NCBI RefSeq assembly: GCF_902806685.2 | Contig: NC_048553.1 | Coordinates: 13,621,440-13,685,439 of the forward strand | Length of the DNA: 64,000 bases | Source of the DNA: Maniola hyperantus | Lineage: Eukaryota; Arthropoda; Insecta; Lepidoptera; Nymphalidae | Direction of reading: 5' to 3' | Shown: positions 31,675 to 42,955 of the stretch, one piece after another | How the letters are laid out: each line of letters begins with the position of its first letter | Numbering within the stretch: the stretch's first letter is position 1 | The notes under the pieces: generated by a model | The model's input: the letters and a program-made list of their open reading frames with translations, nothing else | Told to the model about the DNA's origin: nothing | Databases searched by the model: none | Program-made: the position numbers and the translations under genes

Positions 31675-31686
31675 TAAGATCACATT
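31675..31686. repeat. LINE target duplication, right
   Basis: Equal to 30845-30856. Confidence 0.85.
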
Positions 31687-32085
31687 GCAACTCTTTATAA
31701 ATCCCGCTTTCAAGGTGATTAACCTGTCTACCCCAGATATTTAACGATGTGTAGCAATTTATTTGCTTGAACGTAAGTACATTGCTCGTTATGTGCGAAT
31801 AATTTTATGTGAGTTTGGTAGTTAGGCAGCAATGTACGCAGTGTAAATAGGATATGTCGTTGGATATACGATAATGGTAGAAGGCAGCATCCGACAGACG
31901 AAGACCGGAAGTAAGCCCGACGCAATCGATAGTGCTGAGTACACATTGCAGCATCTGGTAACACTGAGCCGAGTGTGCAGTTGTGTATACCGGCTTAAGT
32001 AGTTTACAGAGGGGTTGGTAAGACCCTTTGAAAAGATCGTGGGAATATTATTATTTTTAATACCTGTTACTGGTCGAATCATCAT
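31687..32085. other. Intergenic, nothing recognised
   Basis: Short frames only. No repeat shared with the rest of the window was noticed. Confidence 0.4.
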
Positions 32086-32330
32086 CAACATTATTAACCG
32101 ATAGACATCCACTGCTGGGTATAGGTCTCTTATAGGGACTTCCACACGACACGGTCTTGCGCCGCCTGAATCCAGCGGCTCGTCTCCCCACCTAGTGGGA
32201 GTCTTCTAACGCTGCGTTTTCCGGTACGAGGTCGCCATTCTAGCACGTTGGGACCCCAACGTCTACCTATCGGTTTTTCGAACTATGTGTCCTGTCCATT
32301 GCCATTTGCCACTTCAGCTTCCCAACAATA
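32086..32330 (-). mobile_element. LINE RT-ORF C-terminal fragment
   Basis: Matches 27673-28040 through cgatagacatccactgctgg, gcgccgcctgaatccagcgg, cacctagtgggagtcttc and gggaccccaacgtcta. Small insertions break the frame. Confidence 0.7.
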
Positions 32331-32354
32331 CGCATACCTGCCTAATAACAGTTT

Positions 32355-32397
32355 TTGTTATTCTTCAATTAATAATTAACATAATTGAAGAATAACA
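32355..32397. repeat. AT-rich hairpin
   Basis: gttattcttcaatta and taattgaagaataac are exact inverted repeats around aataattaaca. Confidence 0.8.
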
Positions 32398-32727
32398 ACA
32401 TACTAATAACCTAGAATTATTTTAGGTTTGTTTTGGGGGTAGACTTTGTTTTACCTACACTTCCGTACCATTTTATAGTTTTAGTTGAAGCGACAAAGTA
32501 ATTTAACTCCATATGACATGGGTGAAGTAGACTAGTAACTAGTGACTGGGAGTCAGGTAGGGCTGGCCAAAAGTAAATAATGTCAAGGACTAGATACAAT
32601 ATGATATAACATTGCAACATGCAAGTTTGAGCCTATCCAATAACAGACACGATTTGATACCTCGCTCCTAAATACTCACCAAATGAGTAATATTATCATT
32701 TTGTGTAAATGCCATACAATATTATAA

Positions 32728-32990
32728 TGAAGGCGATGGATAGCCTAGTGGTTAAAATGTTTGCCTTCTATTTGAGAGTCGGGGGTTCGATCCCGATTCT
32801 CGGGCACGCACCTCGAACTTTTCCGAGCTATGTGCGTTTTTAACCGACTTCAAAAAAGGAGAAGGTTCTCAATTCGTCGGAATCTTTGTTGTTTTAAGCA
32901 ATTAAATAGCTATCACTTTTTGGTGGTGAAGGAAAAACATCGTGAGAAAACCTGTATGTCTGAGAGTTCTCACGACTATGGCGGCTATTA
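32728..32990 (+). mobile_element. SINE S1 with an internal insertion
   Basis: The tRNA head and body are S1, but about 45 bp beginning aaccgacttcaaaaaagg is inserted after ttatgtgcgttttt. The S1 body resumes at taagcaattaaata. The inserted word is a sequence I remember as common in Lepidoptera. Confidence 0.7.
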
Positions 32991-33299
32991 AGTTAGTAAG
33001 TACTGCGTGGGGCGCCTCCCTCTGCTAGTACGAACGGACACCAAGCGTCTCCGTACAGGTGACTTGCGTGTGCCAGCCTTTTTGGAGGATGTAGTACACG
33101 ATTTCAAGTTACAGCGAGCCCTTTTCGGGACTCCGCTCAGTCACCTGACGGACTTTCACGCCGGTCCAGTTCACCTACTAAAAGTTTATTACAAACTAGT
33201 GTGGCAAATTGGAATACTAAATCACTTGGTGCCGCCTGGATATTCTACTTCTTTTATAAATTTATACTCTATGTTTGCTGCAATTGGACTTGCTGGCAA

Positions 33300-33445
33300 G
33301 TGATGACTGATGATGCAGCCTAAGATGGAGCGCACTTGCCTAGAAGATGCCTATTCACTCTTGACTTGAAGGTACCCATATTAGGTATAATTGAAAGGGA
33401 ACACTGATGCTGGTTGGGGCGAATATTGTTATCTTATTTTATGTG
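33300..33445. repeat. Dispersed repeat fragment
   Basis: gatgatgcagcctaagatgg and cctagaagatgcctattcactcttg recur at 34705-34805. The two share an order and probably belong to one S2- or LINE-related family. Confidence 0.45.
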
Positions 33446-33737
33446 GCAACCCTAGCTAGGTAGCGTGTGTGTGCAGATTTTATTATCAGGCCCGCCATTT
33501 TGCGCGATTTGTTCGTTCGCTAATCGTGCCGGCTCGAGCGTTTAATTAAACCTTTAGCCGATAATTCACATTTCATAGCTCGCGGCGATAACCGACCATA
33601 CTTATTGGTATACGGGATACCTATATAATATGTATATGACGTATGTACATGCAAGGGTTTCCCAATGAACGCCTTTTGCCTAGTTCTAGAGAATTCGTTT
33701 TTAATCAAACATACAGTCAATACCTATTTCTCTCGTC

Positions 33738-33895
33738 GTACGCTGGCTATACACGATCACGGTCAACTTTGCAGCGGACTTGAAGCGGCGGCGTCAAGTA
33801 AACTTGACGGGGTGTATGGCTATCAGTCGACTGGACGCCGCTTCAAGTCCGCTGCAAACTTGACGCTAAACTTGATCGTGTTTGGCCAGCGCGAC
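33738..33895. mobile_element. MITE, family M3
   Basis: Inverted ends cgctggctatacacgatca and tgatcgtgtttggccagcg. Inner arms cttgaagcggcggcgtcaag and its diverged complement near 33830-33870 extend the fold. Halves occur at 11690-11775 and 14040-14066. Confidence 0.75.
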
Positions 33896-34449
33896 GGCGC
33901 TATTCGAATTGAATGCAACAAAATTTCACCGTAAAGCATTCCTTATATAGCCTTTAGTCTTATTTATCTACCTTTTAGGTAAGGAATGTTAAACATAAAG
34001 ATGACTTAAACGTGTAATTATTTAAAACACGTTAAGCAATTTTAATGTAAAGGTACTTTCGACTGCCCATTTTCAAACCTAAGCAAGCCTTTTCTTTAAC
34101 ACAGAATGTACCAGACCATTTAATGCCGTGGACCACCCACCACGTGCCACCACGGACGCTGCCATGTCTTCAAACTTCAAAGGGAACACTGCCATACTAT
34201 TTTAGTTCATCTTAATACTGAAATAAAACTTATTTTCGATTGCAGTTCAAGTTCACAAAGGTAAATGAATTTAGCTAGCAATCTGGGAAGCCGAGTCAAC
34301 ACTGAGGGCCTTCCGTGCATGTGACTTTCAGGAATTTGAGCTAATTATTTGGATACATTTAATAAAACGCTGCGTTAAGTTAGCCGAGAGCAGATACTTT
34401 CAGACGCAGGATTTAAATAGAGGACATTTTAGGAGGTAGATATTATATC
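33896..34449. other. Intergenic, nothing recognised
   Basis: AT-rich, with no long frame and no recognised repeat. Confidence 0.4.
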
Positions 34450-34625
34450 CGTAACTTTCTCCACGTGAATTTAGGTTTTTAAAAATCGCGTGGGAACTCT
34501 TTGATTTTTCGGAATAAAAAGTAGCCTATCCTCTCCAGGTCTTTAACTAAGTATAGGTACCTACTCATGCAAAAAATCACTTCGATTTACGAACTAACAA
34601 ACAAACACACTTTATTTATTTTCAT
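34450..34625 (-). mobile_element. Helitron fragment, H1/H4 type
   Basis: gtgaatttaggtttttaaaa, gtgggaactctttgattttt, aataaaaagtagcctat and the caaacacactt end identify a diverged minus-strand copy without a clear CTAG. Confidence 0.6.
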
Positions 34626-34704
34626 TGGCGTGAAGAGGTTCGACTTGAAATGAGACACAATTTTTAGTTCCAGATCGAGTTTAGGTTGAATTTTTTTTTA
34701 TTTA

Positions 34705-34805
34705 TTATAGGCAAACGCTTGACCACAATCACACCTGATGGAAAGTGATGATGCGGCCTAAGATGGGACGCGTTTACCTAGAAGATGCCTATTCACTCTT
34801 GTTTT
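34705..34805. repeat. Dispersed repeat fragment
   Basis: Matches 33300-33445 (gatgatgcggcctaagatgg, gaagatgcctattcactcttg). Confidence 0.45.
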
Positions 34806-34854
34806 GTTATGTATTGTATATGTTATGTCGTATGTTCAAACGCCCTCTTGCCAA

Positions 34855-34917
34855 CGGGCCAAGACTTGTATGTGAGGTCAGAGGCTAACTCTGACCTCAC
34901 ATACAAGTGTTGGCCCG
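34855..34917. repeat. 63-nt long-stem hairpin
   Basis: Arms of about 29 nt (cgggccaagacttgtatgtg ... cacatacaagtgttggcccg) pair with a single internal mismatch around a five-base loop. No similar sequence was noticed elsewhere in the window. Confidence 0.85.
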
Positions 34918-35066
34918 CGCTGATTCCTCTCGTCTCTATGCCTCTACAACTGTAGCTACATAATATTACACAATCAATGCATTACAGAAACCTGTCAGCT
35001 CATAGGTAGAGTTTATTTTTATTCATAACTTTTTTAAGGGTAGTTTTTTAAAGGTCTTTAAATCTA

Positions 35067-35258
35067 CTAGCTTTTGCCCGCCACTTCGTCCGCGTGGACT
35101 ACACAAATTTCAAACTCCTACTGTACCCCCTCAGAGGTTGAATTTTCAAAAATCCTTTCTTAGCCAATGTCTACGTCATAATAGATATCTGCATGTCCAG
35201 CGCGATCCGTCCAGTAGTTTGAGCTGTGCGTTGATAGGTCAGTCAGTCAGCACTCAGC
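35067..35258 (-). mobile_element. Helitron, family H2
   Basis: The minus-strand 3' end with CTAG is at 35067-35070 and the H2 body follows (cttcgtccgcgtggactaca, gatccgtccagtagtttgag). A GTCA-repeat 5' region lies at the right. Confidence 0.75.
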
Positions 35259-35279
35259 ATAGGTGCGTGCGTATTCATC

Positions 35280-35430
35280 GTCAAGATCAACCCATCAGCA
35301 GTCCACCATTGAGCACTGGTCTCCTCCAAAATGACAAGTGTTTAGGTCTATTTCTCCACGCTGCGCTGGCCAAGTGCGGGTTGGAAGACTTCACACACCT
35401 TTGAGAACATTATGGAGAACTCTCAGCTAT
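35280..35430 (-). mobile_element. SINE S1, 3' half
   Basis: ctgcgctggccaagtgcgg and cacacctttgagaacattatgg are the S1 3' body. The tRNA head is absent. Confidence 0.65.
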
Positions 35431-35509
35431 GAGATATTTGCCATTTTCACATAGGTATTTAGTATCTTTTCGCTCGTAGGTTTATCTAGTTACATACGAT
35501 TTCAATTAT

Positions 35510-35688
35510 CTTTTTTTTTTAAAGAGTATTAGCCAAGTTGCTGACTAATCCCCCTTTCCCCTCCAATTAAGTTTAAAGCTTGTGCTAGGAGTAGGTACGA
35601 CAATTATAGTGCAACGGACAATAGTTTGAACCGGCGACCTTTCGGTTTTCAGTCTGCTCCTTTACCCGTTGATCTATCGAGGCTCTTA
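35510..35688 (-). mobile_element. SINE, family S3
   Basis: tagtttgaaccggcgacctt, gttttcagtctgctcctt and ttgatctatcgaggctct match the family, with an A tail on the minus strand. Confidence 0.75.
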
Positions 35689-36611
35689 CGTTGGGTACAA
35701 TGTCCAGTGTGGTAAATTATGAAAACGATGTTTCCTAAATTTTCCCAAGCCTTATAATTATAGGTATTATTTGGTAAAAACTATCAGTCGCGGCCAATTT
35801 ACGTTTCATTCCGTATTGCGAATTAGCGTTCCGCACAATGCCGTGTCGAAGCCGATTACGAGTACGATTTACAATTATTATTGCTATAAGTAATAATAAC
35901 TGTTTCCAATGATCGATGAGATCACGAATCGATATAATAGGATTCATTAAAAATTTAAGTGTGTTGTTTGACTAACATTTCGTTTGGTCGATTGTCGTTC
36001 TTACAAAAACGTAACAAGTCCCACTACTGGGCAAACGTCACTTCTCCCGTATCTAGAAGAAAATTAGCTTTATATAATATCCAAAAATTCTATAATTTTG
36101 TAAAAGTTTACGATATATGTTGCAAATAAAACATCTGACTATTTTTTGCCGAACTCGGGAATCAACCCTTGGATCTCGTCATCTAAACACTAGACCAACG
36201 AGTTATATGTAATATCATAGAATAGAGAATAGAGATATCAATTGTTGTTGTTGTCAACCCTACAGACACACAGTAATCGATAGATCGGGACTCGGGCAGG
36301 TGGCGGGAGCACACGAGTAGGTCTATATGTCTACTCGTGTGGCGGGAGGTCCCAAACTGTTTATTTAGGACCGGGACGTGAAAATGAGGACGGGAAGTGG
36401 TTGATGTCTGTCTGTCTGTTGCTGCGGTGAAACGTGAGCCCTGTCATGATGGCTGCCTGCGTTACCAGAGCCGAGCGCTGCGGCGCCCTTTACACGGACA
36501 TTTTATATTGCAGCAAAAAATATTCCTATTTCACTGTTAACTCAACTCAGAGGCGCTCAGCGGGCGATGGAGGGAGCTATGCTTGAAGTTAACAAATATT
36601 TATTCAGAAAC
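35689..36611. other. Intergenic, nothing recognised
   Basis: Mixed-composition DNA with a partial inverted word at 36316-36343 (gagtaggtctatatgtctactc). No gene. Confidence 0.35.
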
Positions 36612-36960
36612 TTTTTTAAATTCAGATACAAGCTAGCCCTGGACTGCAATCTCACCTGGAGGTAAGTGATGATACAATCTAAGATGGAAGCGGGCTAACC
36701 TGGAAGAGTGGAAGGAGTATTGCAGTTTTTAGTAAACCCATACTTACCCCTATGGTTTCTACACGGCATCGTACCGGAACGCTAAGTCGCTTGGCGGCAC
36801 GACTTTGCCGGTAGGGTGGTAACTAGCCACGGCCACAGCCTCCTCAGAACCAGACCAGACCAGAAATTTAGAAATTATAAAATTCCAAACCGCTGCCGGG
36901 AATCGAACCCGGGACCTGCGGCATGCACTAGTTCGCATTGTTTGGCAGAACATGTTGTTT
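36612..36960 (-). mobile_element. SINE, family S2, near full length
   Basis: The minus-strand tRNA head is at 36955-36890 with B-box complement gaatcgaacccggg. The body has tataaaattccaaa, ggtggtaactagccacgg, cttggcggcacgac and tctacacggcatcgtaccgg. It is the best copy of S2 here. Confidence 0.8.
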
Positions 36961-37364
36961 ACAATTCCACGGTTAAGGAAACCACTATGTTACCGTCACG
37001 TTACCGTCACGTTATCGTCACGTTACTATAACTGGCTCGTTAATTATAGCTATTCCAATTGACGACCGACCGATGAAATTAATTAGAGGAGACCCACTCT
37101 CAGTAGTGGCCCGGTGATCAGTGGCGTGCACAGGGTTTGAAGCCAGGGTAGGCATTAGTTAGGTAGGAACCCGTTTACTGGCAGGTCATAATGAAAAATA
37201 TGCATTGAGCTTACAACTGGGGTAAGCAGTGCATTTATGCCTCTATGACCTGCACGCTACTGCCGGTGATGTGTTGATAATGATGACATACGTATTATAT
37301 TATTTGTGAAATAATTTAAAAAAGCTAAAATAGTTGATTTTGTAAAAATTCGTCTTCGTTGTCA

Positions 37365-37440
37365 ACCGATAGACGCCCACGGCTGGGAATAATAATATGT
37401 ATTCTTGTGTGGACTTCCACACACCACGCTTTAACCAAGT
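37365..37440 (-). mobile_element. LINE fragment
   Basis: The extreme LINE end (accgatagacgcccacggctgg, gtggacttccacacaccacg), interrupted by aataataatat. Confidence 0.5.
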
Positions 37441-37907
37441 AGGTTATATTTTGATAACAGACAGCCGATAAAGTCAAGAGAACATTATCCCAGAAGCAAG
37501 TATTATATTATGTTGTTATCCTATCTGTAACGTAAGCAACGTTCCTAATACAAAATGTAACTTTAAACTTACCCACGTATTTGTAGTTACTAGCTGAGAT
37601 GCAACCGAGATTACAGATCTGAGATAAACTGCAGAACTGCATCTGCTACAGCCAGCCTCATGGAGGCGCACACAATAGCGTCGATGCGATAGATATACAA
37701 CCCTACGGCCTACCTACCCGGCCGCCGCCGCCGCCCGCATTGATGTACAAGATACAATACTGAATTGTATTCTTAGATGAAATAAAACTATGATTTGTTT
37801 GAGTGGAAGGCTCGCTTACTCTCTGGGGATCATAGGATACATTGAAATTCAGAATGCTTACAGCCTACAATGTCTAAACGGGTTTATTGGTAGCGCGCTC
37901 CAAACAT

Positions 37908-38070
37908 ACAGGACGCGGATGTAATGTGCATCAACCTTTAGAAGCAGATTTGTAGGCGGTTGAGACCGACAAAACGTCATATAGGTATGAGTGACAGAGA
38001 CAACGCTCTACAAAGCCGAAATGTCATTCTAAAGGCCGATGTAGCTACATTACTTTCTGCCGCATACTGT
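37908..38070. mobile_element. MITE, family M1
   Basis: The second full copy: acaggacgcgg at left, gccgcatactgt at right, with gagaccgacaaaacgtcata and gtgacagagacaacgctcta shared exactly with 26991-27172. Confidence 0.75.
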
Positions 38071-38235
38071 ACGTAGAATGGCTCTCATTTGAATACTAAT
38101 CGATCTAACTTGTGATAGGTAGGTGATGTGATAGGTTGTAGGTACTAACTACTATCCACGTCGGTGATTTTCCAGATTTCCGTTAAAATATTCAGTTTCA
38201 CCGTGAAACTGAAACGCACTCTCAGGAATCTACAT

Positions 38236-38448
38236 AATATATAAAAGGAAAAGGTGACTGACTGACTGACTGATTGATATATCAATCAACGCACAGCCGA
38301 AACTACTCGACGGATTGGGCTGAAATTTGGCATGCAGAAACCTATTATGACGTAGGCATCAACTTAGAAGGGATTTTTGACAATTCAACCCCTAAGGGAG
38401 TAAAATAGGGGGTTGAAATATTTGTAGCGGACAAAGTCACGTTTCTAG
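38236..38448 (+). mobile_element. Helitron, family H2
   Basis: tataaaaggaaaaggtgact at the 5' end and CTAG at 38445-38448. The terminal hairpin is degraded. Confidence 0.7.
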
Positions 38449-39190
38449 TTTACATACAAATCTTTAAAGTTTAAATCCGTGTAACTTTAAAACAAGTTAT
38501 TTTTACGGGAATCTGGATATTAGTGATATTAGTTTGTAGAACGTGTCCACAAAATTAAATCGAGTTGAAAGGTTACTTAGGTTAAAGAGAATAAAACTAC
38601 GTTTGTATGGAGTGTTTGTTACCTTATTAGGACGTCGGTACTTTGGCTGCGAGATATTTTGTAACTTCAAATTGATAGCAGAGTTATTCATGTCTCGTTA
38701 AAGAACATACAAGACACTATGTTATAGGTAGGTGTGTATGTACATAACTAAATTGAACACGAGTTGCTATTGGACGCTCGGTCAGTACGTCTCACGAGAT
38801 GGCCTCGAACATAATGGTCCACAGATCAGTAATCTCCGCAGCATCTCGAGCAGGAATAATGCATCAAAGGGCAGCATTGAGGCCGGCCTGTAATCATTGC
38901 CATTGACTGCGGGCATGTTCCTGCCCATGCCTGCCCTGCCCTGCCCTGCCCTGCCCTGCCCTGCCTCTAGCCATGCATAATGACGCTTTGACATCGGCTG
39001 AATAAGGATCGATCGGATTATGTTACCGATATGTAGGTAACGTGCCGTTTTTGGTACATTGAAAGACAAGACTTATAGGCAAGGCCTTTGACCGCCCGGT
39101 GGCCATGTCCACAGCATCATTGCAGATCGTTAGTCTTTAACGGTTCCTTTGTTGCCATTTCGAGAGGAACTCTAACATTTTTTTATTATA
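38449..39190. other. Intergenic with a CCCTG repeat
   Basis: A pentanucleotide ctgcc repeat lies at 38930-38968. No gene or other recognised element. Confidence 0.4.
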
Positions 39191-39519
39191 AAGCGCAATA
39201 CACATTGAGCCCGCCGCGCCGCCGACAATCGACATAATAATGTCGGCAACTTATTGTCGGCGGTCTAGTTGGCGGCTTCACTTATTACAAGTCGGAAAAT
39301 TTGGTCGGCGGCTTGAGATGAAAAATTTATTTGGCAGTCAGTGATTGCCGCGTGTCGATGCCGGGCAACTGAGCGCAGGCGTACTTACTCAAGCCGCCAA
39401 CATGTCGGCGGGTAACATGCGCGGGCGCATGTCGCCGACATGATTCTTTTCATACAGGCCGCCGGGTTGTGTCGCCGGGCTTTGTCGGCGGCCCGGCGGG
39501 CTCAATGTGTATTGCGCTT
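39191..39519. mobile_element. MITE M4 with perfect 26-bp inverted ends
   Basis: aagcgcaatacacattgagc at the left is matched exactly by its complement at the right end, and the identity continues to 26 bp (through ccgccg). The interior is rich in gtcggcgg-type words in both orientations, suggesting several small hairpins. Non-coding. Confidence 0.85.
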
Positions 39520-39570
39520 AGAATTCGGCTGCAAATATTCTCGCATGGTATCTTTGTAGGACAAACGTCG

Positions 39571-39700
39571 TGACGTCAGACGAGTCGCAGGGAGCCGCTG
39601 GTTTCACGCGGCGCAAGACCGTGGCGTGTGGAAGTCCCTACAAGAGACCTATGTCCAGCAGTGAACGTCTATCGGTTCATGATGATGATGATGATCTTTG
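39571..39700 (+). mobile_element. LINE RT-ORF C-terminal fragment
   Basis: gacgagtcgcagggagccgc, gcgcaagaccgtggcgtgtgg and cctatgtccagcagtgaacg, followed by a GAT-repeat tail at 39679-39694. Short 5'-truncated copy. Confidence 0.65.
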
Positions 39701-40447
39701 TGAGACTAACAAGACCGCAAACATTACATTTACCTACACTCTTTTTTGGTGCAGTCGTGTAAAAAGAGAAAATCTGCTGAGTTTATGCGGGTTCCTTTAG
39801 TAGGTAATTATATTATAGGATATGAGTTATATTATGGATAGTTGGGTGGGTACCGGGTAGGTACGCCGTAGACGCCAGCCTGCACATTACGTCACGAGGC
39901 CCGACATAACAATATTATCTACCTACCCGCAACAATAAATCGCGATAAGCAACAATCGATCGGCCAACAATCGAGTGGAACAATCGCTCGATTGTCTCGG
40001 CCGATTGTCGGAGCTGCGTCATCCCACTGCCCATTGTGTTGCAGTTGAGAGATTTACGCAAACGATAGAGATGCTATTCAAAACAGTCGAAAAAATGTGG
40101 ACGACAACGTTCTAAATATTAGACCATCGGTATTCGGTCCAGGACTAATGTCCAGATGCACGGTTTTACAGTTAAGTTACGCTTACGGTAAATCACCATT
40201 CACCACCAATAATAAGCAAAGTGGATTGCACAATTCAGTATTCATACCTCTATTAATAAGATATGGCTTTAACGGACGCAGACGGTACGATAACCATAAC
40301 TTTAACTGCCTGTCATGACCTTGGATCTTAGGTACGAAAATGTCAGTAAGAACTCTTTACTCAGTTACCAATTACCATTATCAGTTTTGCTCTAGAGGTG
40401 TCAGTAGCAAAGCAACAAATTAACATTAGCGACATGTTTATTAAGTA
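39701..40447. other. Intergenic, nothing recognised
   Basis: Contains repeated caatcgat/tcgattgt words at 39945-40010. No gene. Confidence 0.35.
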
Positions 40448-40663
40448 CTAGCTGATGCCCGCGACTTCGTACGCGTGACTTTAGGTTCTTAAAAATCCTG
40501 CGGGAACTCTTAAATTTTCCGGGATAAAAAGTAGCCTATGTCCTTCCCCGTTTGCAAGCTACCTTTGTACCAAATTTCGTCAAAATCGGTTGAACGGTTG
40601 AGCCGTAAAAAGCTAGCAGACAGACAGACAGACACACTTTCGCATTTATAATATTAGTATGGA
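40448..40663 (-). mobile_element. Helitron, family H1, complete
   Basis: The minus-strand copy runs from TCCATACTAATATTATAAAT (right end, preceded by A on that strand) to GCGGGCATCAGCTAG-type sequence at the left, with CTAG at 40448-40451. Both termini and the A^T site are intact. Confidence 0.85.
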
Positions 40664-41336
40664 TATGGATGGATGTGCACAATCATGTACAATATACGAG
40701 TATATTTTAAAGTGGATGATTTCAAGTGACGTTTTAAGATTTAAGCAGCGGTCAGCGACAGAAAAATAGTCCAAGGAACTAAATTTTTATCTGTCAGTTT
40801 CGACTCGAAACCGTAACACACTCTTTCTGAAATTGTATATTGCGTAAATGGCTTCTTCTTATCCCATCTGTCACTAATATAAAATTGAAATATCCATGAC
40901 GCTGGGCCTTTGTAAGAGTTACAATTTGATATCTGTTCGCGGAACGCACTGTGTCAGGACTCAGGACTCAGGACGTACAGACAGACATTCAAACACGATA
41001 TATTATCGTATTTTATTGCATACAGCGTCGTTTCGAGTCTTTATTATGTCAATAGCCTTGTTAGTTACGAGATTATGACAATCAAAATGTTTGTTGGCCA
41101 AATATTTGATCTTTATTGTTTACAACAATATGGCGTGATGATGCAATCAAACATGTACTTACTTTCTGTAGTTCAGAGTTTCTAGAAGATATCATATAAG
41201 TTATGGTGTTAAGAGAAACCTTTAGGTAGGTACATCATCTAAATTGCACCTGTTGGGAATCGAACCCAGGTCCTCCCACTAATAAGACCACAGGACCACC
41301 CACAGCACTTACCTGTGCTACAAATCTATGATAACA

Positions 41337-41640
41337 TAGGTTAGGACATCCGCCTTCTAGTAGGAGGTCGGGGGTTCGATCCCGGGCACGCACCTCTAAC
41401 TTGTCGGAGTTATGTGCGTTTTAAGTAATTAAATATCACTTGCTTTAATGGTGAAGGAAAACATCGTGAGGAAACCTGCATGCCTGAGAGTTCTCCATAA
41501 TGTTCTCAAAGGTGTGTGAAGTCTACCAATCCGCACATGGCCAGCGTGGTAGACTATGTCCAAAACCCTTCTGACTCTGAGAGGAGACCTGCGCTCTGCA
41601 GTGAGCTATGGGTTGATCATGATGACTCGCCTGTGCGCTC
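41337..41640 (+). mobile_element. SINE, family S1, near full length
   Basis: B box gggttcgatcccggg, a full body and a tail at gggttgatcatgatga. The A-box region is shortened. Confidence 0.8.
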
Positions 41641-41659
41641 TGGAGGGCTTTGCTTTATG

Positions 41660-41840
41660 TATGTAACCATCATCATCATGATCAACACATCGCCCCGGCT
41701 CTACTTAACACGGGTCTCCTCTCAGAATCAGAAGAATTTAGCAATAGTCCACCACGCTGGCCAAGTACGGAATGACAGACTTCGCATACCTTTGAGAACA
41801 TTGGACCTCTCAATGTTGCGTTGCATGTAACTCAGGCATA
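41660..41840 (-). mobile_element. SINE S1, 3' half, inverted neighbour
   Basis: ccaccacgctggccaagtac, cctttgagaacattgg and tcatcatgatcaacacatcg place it on the minus strand. With 41337-41640 it makes an inverted pair only 20 bp apart. Confidence 0.7.
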
Positions 41841-41899
41841 CCTACAGGTAATCTCGTATGTCGTGGTTCAAACAGTTAGGTACGGTAGGTAGTTATCTC

Positions 41900-42014
41900 G
41901 CACGATTCCCGACGTGTTGAGGCAATATCGTAAGCGGAATAGAAGCGGCCATTGTGATCAGTAACATCCGTTCCGGCCCGACACGAACCTCATCGCATTC
42001 TCACATCCACCTCA
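41900..42014. repeat. Direct repeat, copy 1
   Basis: Shares ttgtgatcagtaacatccgttccggcc and tcatcgcattctcacatccacctcacg with 42668-42774. Both copies are followed immediately by a minus-strand Helitron. Confidence 0.7.
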
Positions 42015-42026
42015 CGTTATATCTAA

Positions 42027-42332
42027 CTAGCGCCCCGCCCCGGCTTCGCATGGGTGCAAGTGCAACGTGAATACTAATGTAGTGTCATTGAGGTGTCATT
42101 GCCTCGGAAACTCTCAAATGAGAGGATTTTTTTTTGACCTAATTACTTCACTTTTTCTAGGGATCTCTAATTTTTTGAGAATTAAACTATAGCTATAAAC
42201 CTTCCTCTTGAATCACTCTATCTATTGGTGAAAACCGCATTTAAATCCGTTGCGTAGTTTAAAAAATACGCGTTCATACATACATACATACAGACGCGGG
42301 AAGCGACTTTATTTTATACTAAGTATGTAGAG
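42027..42332 (-). mobile_element. Helitron, family H5
   Basis: The minus-strand 3' end is CGAAGCCGGGGCGGGGCG with CTAG at 42027-42030. The body includes ctatctattggtgaaaaccg and gcgggaagcgactttatttt. Non-coding. Confidence 0.65.
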
Positions 42333-42454
42333 ATTGATTATATACCCGTGTTTCTTATTACTCACGAATGCGGAATGACTATTCCAAACTAAGCTCGTAC
42401 TAATTGCATATGCAACATATACATATACATATGCAACATATACATATAAAAAGC

Positions 42455-42667
42455 GTTGATAGCTTGGTGGATAGCCTCTAACTTTCCGGAGTTATGTGCG
42501 TTGTCAATATAATTAAATATCTCGTGCTTCAACGGTGAAAGAAAACATCGTGAGGGAACCTGCATGCCTGAGAGTGATTTTAAACGTGTGTGAAGTTTGC
42601 CAATCCGCACTTGGCAAGCGTGATGGACTATGAGCAAGCCCTTCACATTCTGAGGCGGTTGTTTCTC
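42455..42667 (+). mobile_element. SINE S1 with deleted B-box region
   Basis: The head runs from gttgatagcttggtgga straight into tagcctctaactttccgg, so the part of the tRNA region containing the B box is lost. The body is otherwise typical. Confidence 0.7.
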
Positions 42668-42774
42668 ACACGTTTCCCGAGGTGTGGAGGCAATGGTCGT
42701 AGCGGTGATTGTGATCAGTAACATCCGTTCCGGCCCCGCCACCAATCTCATCGCATTCTCACATCCACCTCACG
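42668..42774. repeat. Direct repeat, copy 2
   Basis: See 41900-42014; spacing is about 765 bp. Confidence 0.7.
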
Positions 42775-42777
42775 ATT

Positions 42778-42955
42778 TAAGTTTTTAAAATCCTGTGGGA
42801 ACTCTTTGATTTTCCAGGATAAAAGTAGCTTATGTCCTTCCCCGGGATACGAGGTATCTCTGTACCAAATTTCGTCAGAATCGGATGGGCGTGAAAAGCT
42901 AGCAGATATATTTCTAGATATATTTTCTCATTTATGATATAAGTATGGAGGATGA
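42778..42955 (-). mobile_element. Helitron, family H1, 3' end lost
   Basis: aaaatcctgtgggaactctt, tccttccccgggatac and accaaatttcgtcagaatcgg are H1 body. The left CTAG and hairpin are missing. Confidence 0.65.

Noticed and set aside
33007..33303. 98-codon plus-strand frame as a host gene
   Set aside because: No domain, and its end overlaps the start of a dispersed repeat fragment. Support is insufficient.
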